Shown here: piece by piece, positions 24,955 to 35,900 of the stretch
Numbering within the stretch: position 1 is the first letter of the stretch
How the letters are laid out: the number at the start of each line of letters is the position of its first letter
Source of the DNA: Vitis vinifera
Lineage: Eukaryota; Streptophyta; Magnoliopsida; Vitales; Vitaceae
Reading direction: 5' to 3'
Assembly (NCBI RefSeq): GCF_030704535.1
Contig: NC_081819.1
Span: 23,284,001 to 23,348,000, forward strand
Length of the DNA stretch: 64,000 bases
The notes under the pieces: model-generated
Told to the model about the DNA's origin: nothing
The model's database searches: none
What the model saw: the letters and a program-made list of their open reading frames with translations, nothing else
Translations under genes and position numbers: made by a program

Positions 24955-25475
24955 GTTAGGTTGTTGACATGTTCCATATGCAACCTTGATATGAAATAAA
25001 ACAATTTCCTTTATATGAATAAAGAAATCTTGACATAAAAGAAATTGTATTCCTTGACATAAGAATAAAAGAACCTTAACATATTAAAATTTCAACTTTG
25101 AAAAAAAAAAAAAAACAAAAAACATCCTTGACATATGTGTAAATTAAATTTAAAAGCATATAAAACAACATTGACATATATCATACTTAAGCTTAACATA
25201 TATTGAATATAATCTTGACAAAACAATGAGTTAACCTTCACATATGTTTAACCTAACCTTGACTAAAGTGGAAGAAACGTTTTAACATATGTCATATTAA
25301 TAAGATTCCTACATTGATAGAAATAAGGTTTACTTAACATATGCATATGTCAAGCTAGCTTTTATCATTTCTTGACACTGGCATAGACGACATATGTGAA
25401 TACTGATCTACCTTAACAGATATACCTTATCTTGACGATGAAAAACTGTCAATGAAGACCTTTTTTCTTGTAGTG
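24955..25475 (+). repeat. CACTA 3' subterminal repeats and terminal inverted repeat
   Basis: About sixteen copies of a short motif close to CCTTGACATATG occur here, for example at 25028, 25054, 25122, 25169, 25193, 25232, 25256, 25335 and 25432, mostly in one orientation. The block ends with TTTTCTTGTAGTG (25463-25475). In CACTA elements such dense subterminal motifs are the binding sites of the element's own DNA-binding protein (TnpA type); that role is inferred from the family. Confidence 0.82.
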
Positions 25476-25489
25476 TTTACCTCATTTCC

Positions 25490-27481
25490 AAATTGACCAA
25501 GTGATTCAGTAGTTGGATCTAATTTTGCAAAAACATCATGGACTGCTTGAAGTAGTTCCGGATCACTACCAACTCCACGCCTATATTGAAATATTGGATT
25601 CAAGAAGTATGCTACAATAAAATTAAGTAGAGTTAGTATTTTTTTAAACAAAATTAAATACAGAGTAAAAACTTATAAAGATATATAGTACTTAAGTACC
25701 TGCTGCATGAAGTGAATGTTTTAGTGTTTTCTCCCAACGATCTTGTATTATTTTGAACATCCAATCTCCAGCTCCTTGACACGTAAGGTTCTTTTTCATC
25801 ACGTGCTTAAGCTCATACACAAATGGCATTGTGGGAACAACTTCAGAATCCATAAGTCGAAGCACCACTTATAATGGCTCATATAATGAAACTATATTTG
25901 TCATTCTGTCCCAATACGCATGGTCAAACAATAATTGCTCCAACTCTCGTCCATGTTTTGTTCGACTCAGCTTGTGTTGTGCCCAATCATCACCCATAAA
26001 CAATTTTTTCAAATCGACCATTTTTTTTAAGAAGACTGTCAAGAGCAATATAATTGGTAGCAAACCTTGTAGCTCCTGGTCGAACAATGTCTCCACCACA
26101 ATACAGTCTCATTTGTGCTAGTAACCAACCATGATTGTAAATGGAGTTAGTTATCTTGCGAGCATTGTTTATCACCTCAATAACACTGGGTCTTTTACCA
26201 ATGTCTTCAAAGATTAAGTCGATGCAGTGCGCTGCACACCGAGTCTAGTATAAGTTATACTTCTTCATCAATTGTTTCCCTGTTTTCATGAACGCCGACC
26301 CATTATCTGTGACAATTTGGACTACATTTTCTTTACCGACTTCTTTGATAACATTCTTCAATAGGTCGTATATATACTTGTGGTCTTTGATATAGTTCGA
26401 TGCATCAACTGACTTAAGGAAGACCGTGCTCCCTTTAGAATAAACCATGAAATTAATAATACTTAATTTCGTGAGCCTTATCCATCTATCTGACATTATT
26501 GTGCACCCATATGTCTTCCATTTTTCTCTTTGTTGGTTCATATAAGCTTCCATTTCTCAGTACTCCATTTCCAAGTACTTGTTCTTTATGTCAAATGAAG
26601 ATGGAGGTTCGATTCCCATTCCTGCACTTCATATAAAAAAAATATGTAAAACATGTCACAAAAGACTATACTTACTAAAAGTATAGCACAATATAACATT
26701 TCAAAAATTAGTAATTACCAGCTTGTTGTGCATCAATAATCATATTCTTGAAGTGATGAGACTTTGCTTTTGCGGGTGCGACGCTCTCATAAATGAAGAA
26801 TTTGCTAATTAAGTGTCCCATCGTTTCTTTAATTGCACCACCCTTGAATATATCTTTGATATTTTTTTGTTTTGCTGCAGAAGACTTGTAAAGCGAAGGG
26901 GCAATAGGGGGTGATTGTTGCGAATGTCGCATACTATGTGATTTTCGCATCATCGGCGGTAATCCAGTAGAGTGTGAAGACTCTCCCGTTTTGCGTTTGC
27001 TTCCTACAATATTCTCATATTGTTCACGTTCCCATTCTGATGCTTTCGAGGCACGAACTGTAGATCGATATGCATCCCGCTCATCTGGGTGCATATCTGC
27101 CGGATACATATACACATCTTCATTCTCAACATCTTCATCATCATCTTCGTCTACCAAATGTGTATGATGAGTCCCCATTGTGCCACGTAATTGAGCACGA
27201 ATGTCTTCAATATCAGCATTTTTCTTTGCTTTTGCTTTTTTTTTGTCATGCACTAGGAATCGTATCCCTTCTTTCACTTCGGGCGGCACTCTCGGACACT
27301 TTTTGGTGTTGTTATGCGGGTCTTTATGCATTAAATGGAACTTGAATCGCGTGATGCCTCTACTTTTCATCACCAACCCACAAAAATTACAAATTGTTCC
27401 ATTTCGGTTACCCTCAATCGGTAAACAATACTTCCAAGCCGGATCTCGCCCTAGCAGGGCAGAACCACCTTCACTAGCCAT
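25490..27481 (-). pseudogene. hAT transposase, interrupted and lacking its C-terminal domain
   Basis: The product would be a nuclear hAT transposase. The first exon starts MASEGGSALLGRDPAWKYC (27481) and has a BED-type zinc finger (C-x2-C in CNFCG, then FHLMHKDP) followed by an acidic low-complexity stretch and a SSHSTGLPPMMRKS-like linker; it ends near 26720. Next comes a DUF659 region (TIMSDRWIRLTKLSIINFMV, then VVQIVTDNGSAFMKTGKQLM, 26250-26545), then a RPGATRFATNYIALDSLLKK segment and downstream pieces to GQFGNEV at about 25490. In-frame stops lie between pieces (for example near 26245 and 25865), and the frame shifts near 26020. The hATC dimerisation domain, normally the last 80-100 residues, is absent because the CACTA element begins there. 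This is a dead copy. Confidence 0.85.
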
Positions 27482-27589
27482 GCTAAATCTATTGCAATAA
27501 AAATACACTTGAATGTGATTTCAATGTAAACAAAAATCAAGTCAATATTTAAATTTAAATATATGAGAAATGTACAAAATAATGATAAA

Positions 27590-28110
27590 GAATGAACATA
27601 GTTGATATTCCATATATTTAATTAAACTAATTAAATAATTTAGCTAAGTTAATTTTTTGAATCTAAATCTAATTCTATGAAAAATTTACTAAATTAAAAA
27701 CTAATTATAATTGCATATGAAACTAAATCATGATAATCATAAAAATTGAACATATTTAATATTCCATATATAGTAGTTTATGTTAATTAAACTAATTAAA
27801 TAATTTAGCTAAGTTACTTTTTTGAATCTAAATCTAATTTTATGAAAAATTTACTAAATTAAAAATTAATCATAATTGGATATGAAACTAAATCATGATA
27901 ATCATAAAAATTGAACATATTTAATATTCCATATATAGTAGTTCATGTTAATTAAACTAATTAAATAATTTAGCTAAGTTAATTTTTTAAATCTAGATCT
28001 AATTCTATGATAAATTTACTAAATTAAAAACTAATCATAATTGCATATGAAAAAAAATCCCAATAATCATAAAAATGAACATATTTCATATTCAAAATAT
28101 ACTAGTTCAT
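27590..28110. repeat. 165-bp tandem repeat, about three copies, in the hAT leader
   Basis: A unit with ATTTAATATTCCATATATAG, TTAATTAAACTAATTAAATA, TTTTTTGAATCTAAATC and GATAATCATAAAAATTGAAC recurs with a period of 165 bp; the last of these segments starts at 27732, 27897 and about 28062. Copies differ by a few per cent. The block lies between the transposase start and the GC-richer end, so it sits in the promoter or leader of the transposase. Confidence 0.88.
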
Positions 28111-28484
28111 GTTAATTAAATTAATTAAATAATTTAACATGTTAATTAAATTAATTAAATGTGAAACTAAATCACAAATAATCATCTAAAATAAACATAT
28201 CAATTTATAATTAAATAATCAAATTAACCTAAGTCAATTCAATAAAAATATACAAATTAATTACTATTGAATATAAAAATAACATTAAATCATCCATATT
28301 AATTACAATTGCAAACAAAATTAATTACAATTTAAAATAAACATACCTTAAAATTGGAGTAATGAGAGAGCAAATGAAGAATGAAAGCAAAAATGGGTGA
28401 AATTGATGGGAAAATGGCTATTTATAGAAGAAATTTGGGCCAAAATAGCCGTTGGAACACCAATTTACCGTTGAAATTTAAATC

Positions 28485-28845
28485 TGGCCGTTGGATCACA
28501 AACTGGGACAAATCTGGCCGTTGGATCACATTATTAACGTTGGAATCGTATCTGGGCCGTTGGATCAACGCGGGAGTGATCTAGGCCGTCAAATCGCGCT
28601 GGAGAGAGGAGCGAAATATCTCCAAAAAGTCGGCGATTTATCGGCGATTTTCTGCGGCCACAGGCGATTATTTGGGGAAATCGTCGATTTATCGGTTTTC
28701 ACCGATATATCGCTGATTTATTGGCGATTTATTGCGAAAAATCGTCCCTCCGATTTTTCTCTTGGAAATGTCGTGTCGCCGCCTCCCGATACAAGATATA
28801 TCGGCGATATATCGCCGATATATCCCGATATTTTCCTCCATCAGT
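28485..28845. repeat. hAT end: GGCCGTTGGATCA motifs and TATCGGCGATA palindromes
   Basis: CTGGCCGTTGGATCA-type motifs occur near 28485, 28517, 28554 and, diverged, 28583. They are followed by many overlapping CGGCGATTTATCGG and TATCGGCGATATATCGCCGA motifs up to CCCGATATTTTCCTCC at 28828-28843. Such dense palindromic subterminal motifs are typical of hAT ends. Confidence 0.7.
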
Positions 28846-28878
28846 GTCAGTGTGGGCATGGATACTTGGACAGATTTT

Positions 28879-29160
28879 TAGTTATATCACATGTAGTGTT
28901 GATAAGTTCCATTGGCTTGCAGCAAAATGTAGTGATTAGGATCTTGTGAATGTTGAAAACAAGTTCAGGTCCAAAGCTGTGCAGATCGCAGCAAAAAGTT
29001 CTTTATATTATATATACATGGACTTCTTTTAACCATATAGATGTATAGGGAGACAATCTCTATATGATTAGAAGCCGATTGTTTCAAATGATATCAGAGT
29101 GGAATCTCTACTTCTTGTAATTAGGATATCCCACTTTGTATAAGGAAAAAAGTTTATGAC

Positions 29161-29197
<37 letters not shown>

Positions 29198-29420
29198 GTA
29201 ATTGACGTTTTTAAATCCATGACGGTTTGTTGGTTCACAGAGGATAATAACTATATAGTTAGGAGCATATCACTACATGTTACAAGTAATATTTCACTAC
29301 TATAATGCTGATCTGTTGTAATATTGCCTTTTGGGTGAACTTTAGGTGCCATAACCATTGAAGGTGAAGATAAGAACCAAATTGTTGTTATTGGCCAATG
29401 GTGATTCAATGGTGATTATT
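28879..29420 (+). pseudogene. Relic of a HIPP (metal-associated isoprenylated protein) gene
   Basis: Two pieces match the intact HIPP gene downstream. At about 28879-28995 are the intron end (ATGTAGTGTTGATAAGTTCC) and exon 2 (VVIRIL, then stop, then sequence matching the GEKKCRSKAMQ region). At about 29340-29420 is the start of exon 3 (EGEDKNQIVVIG). The rest of exon 3 is gone and the reading frame is lost. Exon 1 and the promoter are missing because the hAT end lies just upstream. It is a dead tandem copy of the gene at 30567-31138. Confidence 0.75.
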
Positions 29421-29749
29421 AATTTTTGAAATAATCACTTATTAAGAATGCATTTAGGAGTGATTTTAGAAAGCGTTTCTAGTATTTCTAATACTTAAAT
29501 GATAAAAATTTTCAAGTATTAAAAATATTAAAAACGTTTCTTAGAATTACTATCAAACGAGTTTTTAATTATATATTATCTTACTTCAAATGATTCTCTA
29601 AATTTTTAAAAATGGTTCTTAAAAAATTATCAAATACCTAATTTTTACACAAAAATACCCTCAAACATTAGAAAGTGTTTCTAATCCTCTCAAAATTATT
29701 GTCAAACATGTCCTATAATATGATTGATTAGTTGCCATTCTATTTTATG

Positions 29750-30420
29750 AAAAGGTCATATATTATCGGTTAAAAAGATTGAGATCTTCAACTCTATTTT
29801 TAAGTTGATTTCTTATCAAAACCAATAATATCTACCTTACAATGAGGACTATGGATGGTTCAACCAATATGCATATCTCAGGAACAGAGGTGATGTTAAT
29901 GACTTAAAAGATTGAGAGACAGAAGCACCACGGCACTATCCATTTGAGGCAAAGGCAAATACAAATTGAAGCGTCCACACAGAAAATAAACATAACCCTA
30001 CCATGATCACCATTCCAAAAAATAAAATAAAATAAAGACTCCAAAAGTATGAAAGGGTTAAAGTTGTACACACGCAGCTGTTGAATATATCAAAGCTTGA
30101 TGGATGATGGCTCTCCATTAACAGTAAGGTCCTTAGAATCACTCTACTCTTCTCTTCTCCAGTCAATTGACACATGTTTTCAATTCACAAAACTTTCATG
30201 CAATGGGGTGGAAGGAGACTTTGTGTTTATCAATTTCATTTGGTTGGGAACTCAACAAATTTTATATGTATCAGAAGCTAATGAATGAAGCTTCTTTATT
30301 TGTGGGCCAACCCCAAGCCCCTCTAATTACTTTACTTTTCTTGACTTCTCCAGTCAATAATGGTATGTTGTTTTAAAATTCAAAACTTTTTATGCAATGG
30401 AATCGAAGAACAGTGTGAAA
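29750..30420 (+). repeat. Duplicated segment A1, upstream of the HIPP gene
   Basis: The sequence from the TTGCCATTCT-like start through CAACCAATATGCATATCTCA to CACAAAACTTTCATGCAATG recurs at about 31950-32440 (A2) and, more diverged, at about 33600-33910 (A3). Within A1 the TCTCCAGTCAAT...ATGCAATGG part is itself doubled (30157-30210 and 30346-30400). A1 is the promoter-proximal region of the HIPP gene. Confidence 0.7.
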
Positions 30421-30457
30421 ACTCACCCACATGGCGATTACGCGGTTGATATTTGCC

Positions 30458-30464
30458 TATAAAT
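30458..30464 (+). promoter_or_regulatory. TATA box of the HIPP gene
   Basis: TATAAAT preceded by TTGCC lies 103 bp upstream of the HIPP start codon, a normal plant spacing for a TATA box with a leader of about 70 bases. Promoter function is inferred from position. Confidence 0.5.
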
Positions 30465-30566
30465 CTCTGGATCAAGTGATACATAGAGTCAGACTCATAC
30501 AATAGAAGACCCAACAAACACACATCAGCAAAAGACCAGTTGGGAAATTCTGCAGCTTGAAGAAGG

Positions 30567-31138
30567 ATGAAGGTATGCGTTATATGAGGGAATAGCTACT
30601 AATTGGACTGATTTTCATTTATATCACTTCTAGTGCTGATAAGTTCCACTGGGTTGCAGCAAAAGATGGTGATCAGGGTTCCCATGAACGGTGAAAAGAA
30701 GTGCAGATCCAAAGCCATGCAGACTGCAGTTGGTGTACCAGGTAATATTTCACTACTAGTATGCTGATTTGCAGTAAATCTTCTTAAACGAAGTCTTCGT
30801 ACTGAAGATAAACAGTGTGCCTTGTGGCTGAACTTTTGGTGCTATATATAGGTGTTGAATCAATAGCTTTGGAAGGTGAAGATAAAAACCAAATTGTTGT
30901 CATTGGCGACAGTGTTGATTCAGTTAACTTGACATGTTTATTAAGGAAGAAATTCGGGTCTGCTGAACTTCTAAGCGTCTCAGCGGTCAGTGAGAAGAAG
31001 CAGAAGGAGAATATGACTGAACCAGGGGTACTGCAGCCAATGGTTTGGTCACCATATCAAGCTGGTGTGCCACAATATTATTACAGTACTGTTGTTTGTG
31101 AAGATAAAAACAACTATGACACTTGCAGTATCATGTGA
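30567..31138 (+). CDS. Heavy metal-associated isoprenylated plant protein (HIPP46/47-like)
   Basis: Three exons: 30567-30572 (MK), 30660-30741 and 30852-31138, all with GT-AG introns, giving 124 residues. The HMA fold is readable: QKMVIRVPMNGEKKCRSKAM, then QTAVGVPGVESIALEGEDKN, then QIVVIGDSVDSVNLTCLLRK. The usual metal-binding C-x-x-C is replaced by E-K-K-C, so copper or zinc binding through two cysteines is not possible there; this is typical of a plant HIPP subgroup. The C-terminus CSIM is a CaaX box, so the protein should be farnesylated and held at membranes. The split of the start codon exon by a short intron after MK is also typical of this subgroup. The family acts in metal handling and stress or pathogen response; the exact role here is unknown. 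The gene is intact and has a dead copy upstream (28879-29420). Confidence 0.9.
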
Positions 31139-32923
31139 GACATGAAAGAAAATTACTCAGCAGTTCACTGTGATATGAATCTCATTTTTCAGTAATGATC
31201 TATATCAGAGTTACTGTATTTTTTTTTCTTATTAATGTCAAGATTAAGAAGAATAATGTTTGTATCACTTCACTTGAAAGTGATGCTTTCTTATCTACCC
31301 AGAAACAAAGCCTGAATCTTTACCGACCTTGTTCTCAGAACTGAAGATCATGTATAGAAATAATTTAATAGATAACAGCATTGAGTTTCCATGTTATCAG
31401 TAATGGTGATGGTTCTGTCAATGTTGGGAAATGACCCCATGACAAGGTCACAAGGATAGATTGAGTCATCTCCATATATAATCCGTGCGGTACTGGAAAA
31501 AAAAAAACTGGATGATTTAATTTCCGTGGGACATTGAATTGCCCGCAAAAGTTGAAACGTAGAGTTTGGACTGGTGACCAACGGCTTAAAAATTTAAAAT
31601 AGTATAAGAACTTTGGCTACCTAGAGCTCTCAAGTCTGTTTATCCCTTTGTTATATCCATGCTTACCCGTTTGTCGGTCCTCAAAGACATGGATAATCAG
31701 CAGAGAGAAGGACAAGAGAGGAGATGTTGACAGCCAAAAGATTTAAAATAACACAGGTTTTCTCCTCTTTTATTCAGAGCCTTCCGCTTAGAAGGCCATT
31801 TTCATAGGGCATTTGTTAATATTGCTTAGGAATATTTTTAAGGAATATCACTACTTATTTGGACATAAACAGAAAAAATAGTGCTTCAATTGTGTTTCCG
31901 GTATGTGGTATATAACACAAATGATTCTAATAAATTTACCAAAAGCTCATGGGTTGCCATTCTGTTTTATTAAAAAGTCATAATATTGTTTACGAAGATT
32001 GAGGTCTTCAACTTCATTTTTAAGTTGATTTCTTACCAATAATATCAATACTAAAATAAGAAGAGCTGGGGAATGGTTCAACCAATATGCATATCTCAGG
32101 AATAGGGGAACTATCCAATTGAGGCAAAGGCAAATAAACATAACCCTACCATCATCTCCATTCCAAAAAATGTAATAGAAAAAGGTGAAGAGACTCCAGA
32201 AATATGAAAGGGTTGAAAGTATGTACACTCTTAGCTGTTGAATAAATCAAAGCTCGATGAAAGAAGACTCTCCGTTAACAGTGATTTCCCTAGAATTACT
32301 CTAGTTTTCTCTTCTCCAGTCAACTGTCACATGGTTTCAATTCACAAAACTTTCATGCAATGGGATAGAAGAAGACTTGGTCTTTATCAATTTCATATTA
32401 GTTTCATGAGGCCAGGCCACCTTCTCAGTCGGTACATAAACTGAAAAATTGAATTGTCTAGGAGTGAAAAGAAAACAGAGAATGAAATGAAATATACAGA
32501 GAAGCCTGGAAAGAAGAGAAATGAAAAGAAAACAGAGAATGAAATGAAATGTACAGAGTAGCCCAGAAAGAAGAGAAAAGGAAAATAATCTTACAGAATA
32601 CCTGAACTCCTTATATCATTCCACAACAGTTCTGAATTTGGATATCAAAATGGACTCATCACTTGGGCCATTTCCAAGTTCTCAAATGTTTGAGCGCTTA
32701 CATGTTGAGTACATAGATGTTGAATACAGATAAGTAATCATGGCAGTGCCAGTGTTTTAATAAACAAGAGCACCATAAATTGCCTAGTCTCAAATGAAAG
32801 GACAACAGACATAACTCACATAACTTGGTAGTTTGGATACACATTTATTGTCATTTCTAGATTACAAATGGCATATAATAAAGATTAAAAGGATGAAAAG
32901 CGGTTGACAGATGCTAGGGGAAT
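31139..32923 (+). repeat. HIPP trailer and duplicated segment A2
   Basis: After the HIPP trailer, about 31480-31760 resembles the phosphomannomutase region 33280-33520 (shared AAAAGTTGAAACGTAGAG and GATGTTGACAGCCAAAAGA-like stretches). About 31950-32440 is segment A2, matching A1 (29750-30420) and A3 (33600-33910). A HIPP exon does not follow A2. The stretch 32450-32923 shows only a short internal repeat (GAAAAGAAAACAGAGAATGA at about 32467 and 32523) and the 3' untranslated region of phosphomannomutase. Confidence 0.6.
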
Positions 32924-35900
32924 TCAACTTGATTTGGCAAGGAAGAGAGCCGTACACTGCTCTACAGTATCATCAGGGCTGGTGACTGAGAAAAAAACAT
33001 AGTTGAAGTCAATAATGCACTCCATTGGGTGAAAAGAGAAGCACTGCAGGTGCATGCTACAATGGAGTGTTTTAACATTTGATGCAAATAAAAAAAAATT
33101 TAAAAACCGTCAAGTTCATGTGATGTGTGTTCATTTTGTTTCAAAACTTTTGTATAAGATCTTACTTATGACGTCAAAAATGAAGTCATTGACATTCCAT
33201 GTTATAACTATCAGAAATGGCTCCATTACCATTTGGTAATGGTTCCATTACAGTGATGAACTATTCCTCTATAATCTACTTGTTACTGAAAAAATTATGT
33301 ATGATTTCACTTCCATTAGGTCATTCAATAGCTAGTAAAAGTTGAAATGTAGAGCTCACCTGTGTGACCCACAGTCCGTTCTGATTCATAAATCTCATGG
33401 TCATTTCCTGCCTGCTCAAAACAAAAAATCCAAGCTCTTTAGTATCAGGTGATAAAGATTAGTCAACAAAGAGAAGAAGGAAATATTGATGGCTAAAAGA
33501 ATTATAAATATTTCAGGTTTCCTTATTATTTTATAGTACAACCAAAGGATCCTCTAAAAAAGAAAATAAGAATATCCCTAATTACATATAAGGGTAAAAA
33601 AATTTCTGTTGCCATTCTGTTGTATTAAAGCCATCTTATCAGTTAAAAAAAACTTTTAATTCTTTTACAAAGAACCTACACAGTTAGTGGTAGATTTTCT
33701 TTCCTCCTTTTGGAGGATTCATCTCCAGATTTGTGGGATTTGATTTCTTACCACAACCAATAATATTGACACTATGGAACACCAGTTGAGCGGCTCAACC
33801 AATATGATGATAAGGAATAGGACTGATGTCGATGACTTATTGATCAAAAAGCAGCACTATTCATTTGGGGTAGAAGCAAATACAAAGCATGAAGAGAACA
33901 ACATGGTCAAACAAGTTTGGTGGGGACTTTTGCAAGAGATGAATTGTGCAAAATAAAAAGTTTACCTCGTATGTTTTATCGCCAAAGAAGTGGATTTCAG
34001 GAAAATCATCAAGGTATCTCAAGCAGTATGTCTTGTCCCAGCCTTGGGGGAAAACCTGTCACAAGCATTATGACCAGCAATACATTCAGTCATTGATACT
34101 AGTTTTCGAATCATCAAAGCAAAAATAAAGATGAATGGACACTCACATCAAAGCTTATTTGTCCTCCAATAGAAAATGTCAGGTTTAGGTGAGCAAACTT
34201 CTCACGAAGCACAGAAACCATCTTCGGACGTATGTTGTGAATCTGATATGATTATAAATTGTGTTGTTTGTTTCAGGATGCATGTTTATCCAAATACAAT
34301 CAATTTATTGCCACAAACACAAATTGACAGTTCAATCTTTTGCTTCGAAGGATCTGAAGTTTATACCTTGTCATACTTTTCAAACTCATCACGCTCTTCC
34401 TGGCTGCAGTTTCGCCCAATTGGTGATACATTGAGCATCCCACTTCGGAACTCTATAAAGGTTCCCCTGAAGAAGAAATTAAGAGAGGAACGTATCAATC
34501 TAAATGTAAATTAATAACTGCTATTCAGGTTTCTGCTTTGCTAACCTTTTTATTGGGATATCCAAGTCAGCAATATAATGAAGTGTGAAATTAATAATTT
34601 CCTGCACAATCATTTGTAACACATCAAAAACAATAAATGAACAGACGTCTGCACAACCATTTGCAATGCATTGTGTGTGTGTCAACAGATGTTGGAGAAC
34701 TAATATTAAATTTTGCGTATCTAGTGTTTGAGTCTTCTTTCAAGATCACCTCCAACAAAATGTCCCAAGCCAAAATTACCCAACAGGATAACCTTGGTGT
34801 TCCACATTCCCTTTATTCCAGTAATAATAAGAGTAAAAATTGCAGAACAAGTAGATTTATTTTGCCCATCATGTTATAGCAGTTTTAGGCTCGAGGATAG
34901 TATATATGTGGAAATTTTCACTGTCTCAATCCTTGATTGTGTAAGAGCATCCAATGGATCAAACATTCCTGTTTATGTCCTGATACTATGGTTTTCTTCC
35001 AAAAATAATTTCATTTGGAAGGTTCTTACCTTCAGCTTTTCTTCTCCAAGAAATGTCTTCAAGCTCTGCATAAAGGAAATATATGATCATCAAGGAAGTA
35101 AGCATTTGATGTAATAAAAGGGGAAAATTTATTAAAAGAAAAAAAAAAGTGTAAAATTTGAATAGAGAGCACCCTAAAATTAAACCACCTTCACAACCCC
35201 ACCCCAAACCCACCATTCCTCCCCCTCCAAACCCCACAACCCCCCCAACACACACACACACACACACGCACACACAAACCATACCCAATTAAGGTTTTTA
35301 TGCAGTATCAAAGAAATAGAAGCTATATTAAGGGGGAAAAATAACTGCATTTATGATGAACACTTTTATGTGCTAGAGCATGCAGTCCTTTAGTTTTTAC
35401 AAAGATTCTCTAGCACACTTTTTTTTTTTTCTCTATATGTATGTACCTGCATCTCTGACACAAGAATTAGCTTCTTATCATGAGAGGGACTATTATATGT
35501 TTGTTATTTTTACTTATGGCACACACCAAGGACCATTAAGTACTTATTGGTTCTTTTCTTTCTTTCTCTATTTTTAGTTGCAGTCATTATCTCACATTGG
35601 GTGGCTGAGGAACCTAACAAATTTGTTATGCCAGGGAAGCCCTCAACAATCTTTGATGCTAAGGCACCCCCTTATAAAGTGCAATCCTGATGCTTCCCAC
35701 ATGAGTTCTTTGATAATATCTCAATATCCAGGATAGTATTTGTCCACCAGAATGGTGAGTTAAAATAAATTTGATGGGCAGTTCTGATTTATAAAATTCA
35801 AACATAAGATTCTCAGTTTAAGGTTTATACAATACCTGGGTGCCAATGAGCTTCCCATCTTTATGAGCCACTAGACCATTTTCGGAAAATACATAATCAT

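Larger units (their letters stand above)
12165..25475 (+). mobile_element. CACTA (En/Spm) DNA transposon carrying two genes and a captured PPR fragment
   Basis: The element is recognised by a TNP2-type transposase gene, a second gene with a Ulp1 protease, an array of CTTGACATATG-like subterminal repeats (24955-25440) and the terminal sequence TTTTCTTGTAGTG at 25463-25475. That terminus is the reverse complement of the classic CACTACAAGAAAA CACTA end. The 5' terminus is not visible, so the start given is the transposase start codon and the true element begins further left or is truncated. The 3' end directly abuts hAT transposase coding sequence, which points to insertion into that hAT. The transposase carries frameshifts, so this copy is probably unable to move on its own. 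Plant CACTA elements often include host gene pieces; here a broken PPR gene fragment sits in the 3' part. Confidence 0.85.
25476..28845 (-). mobile_element. hAT DNA transposon, 3' part cut off at the CACTA border
   Basis: The segment holds a minus-strand hAT transposase pseudogene (25490-27481), a 165-bp tandem repeat in the leader (about 27590-28110), four GGCCGTTGGATCA-type motifs (28485-28600) and a terminus rich in TATCGGCGATATATCGCCGA palindromes (28620-28835). The 5' end of the element, in transposase sense, is therefore present around 28840; the exact terminal base is not defined. The other end is missing because the CACTA terminus lies at 25475, inside the transposase coding region. 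Confidence 0.75.

Noticed and set aside
28381-28949. Overlapping + strand open frames of 67 and 152 residues
   Set aside because: They run through the repeated GGCCGTTGGATCA and TATCGGCGATA motifs of the hAT end; open only because the repeats lack stops in those frames.
35244-35275. Minus-strand open frame rich in Val, Cys and Gly near 35000-35290
   Set aside because: It comes from a CA/GT microsatellite in a phosphomannomutase intron.
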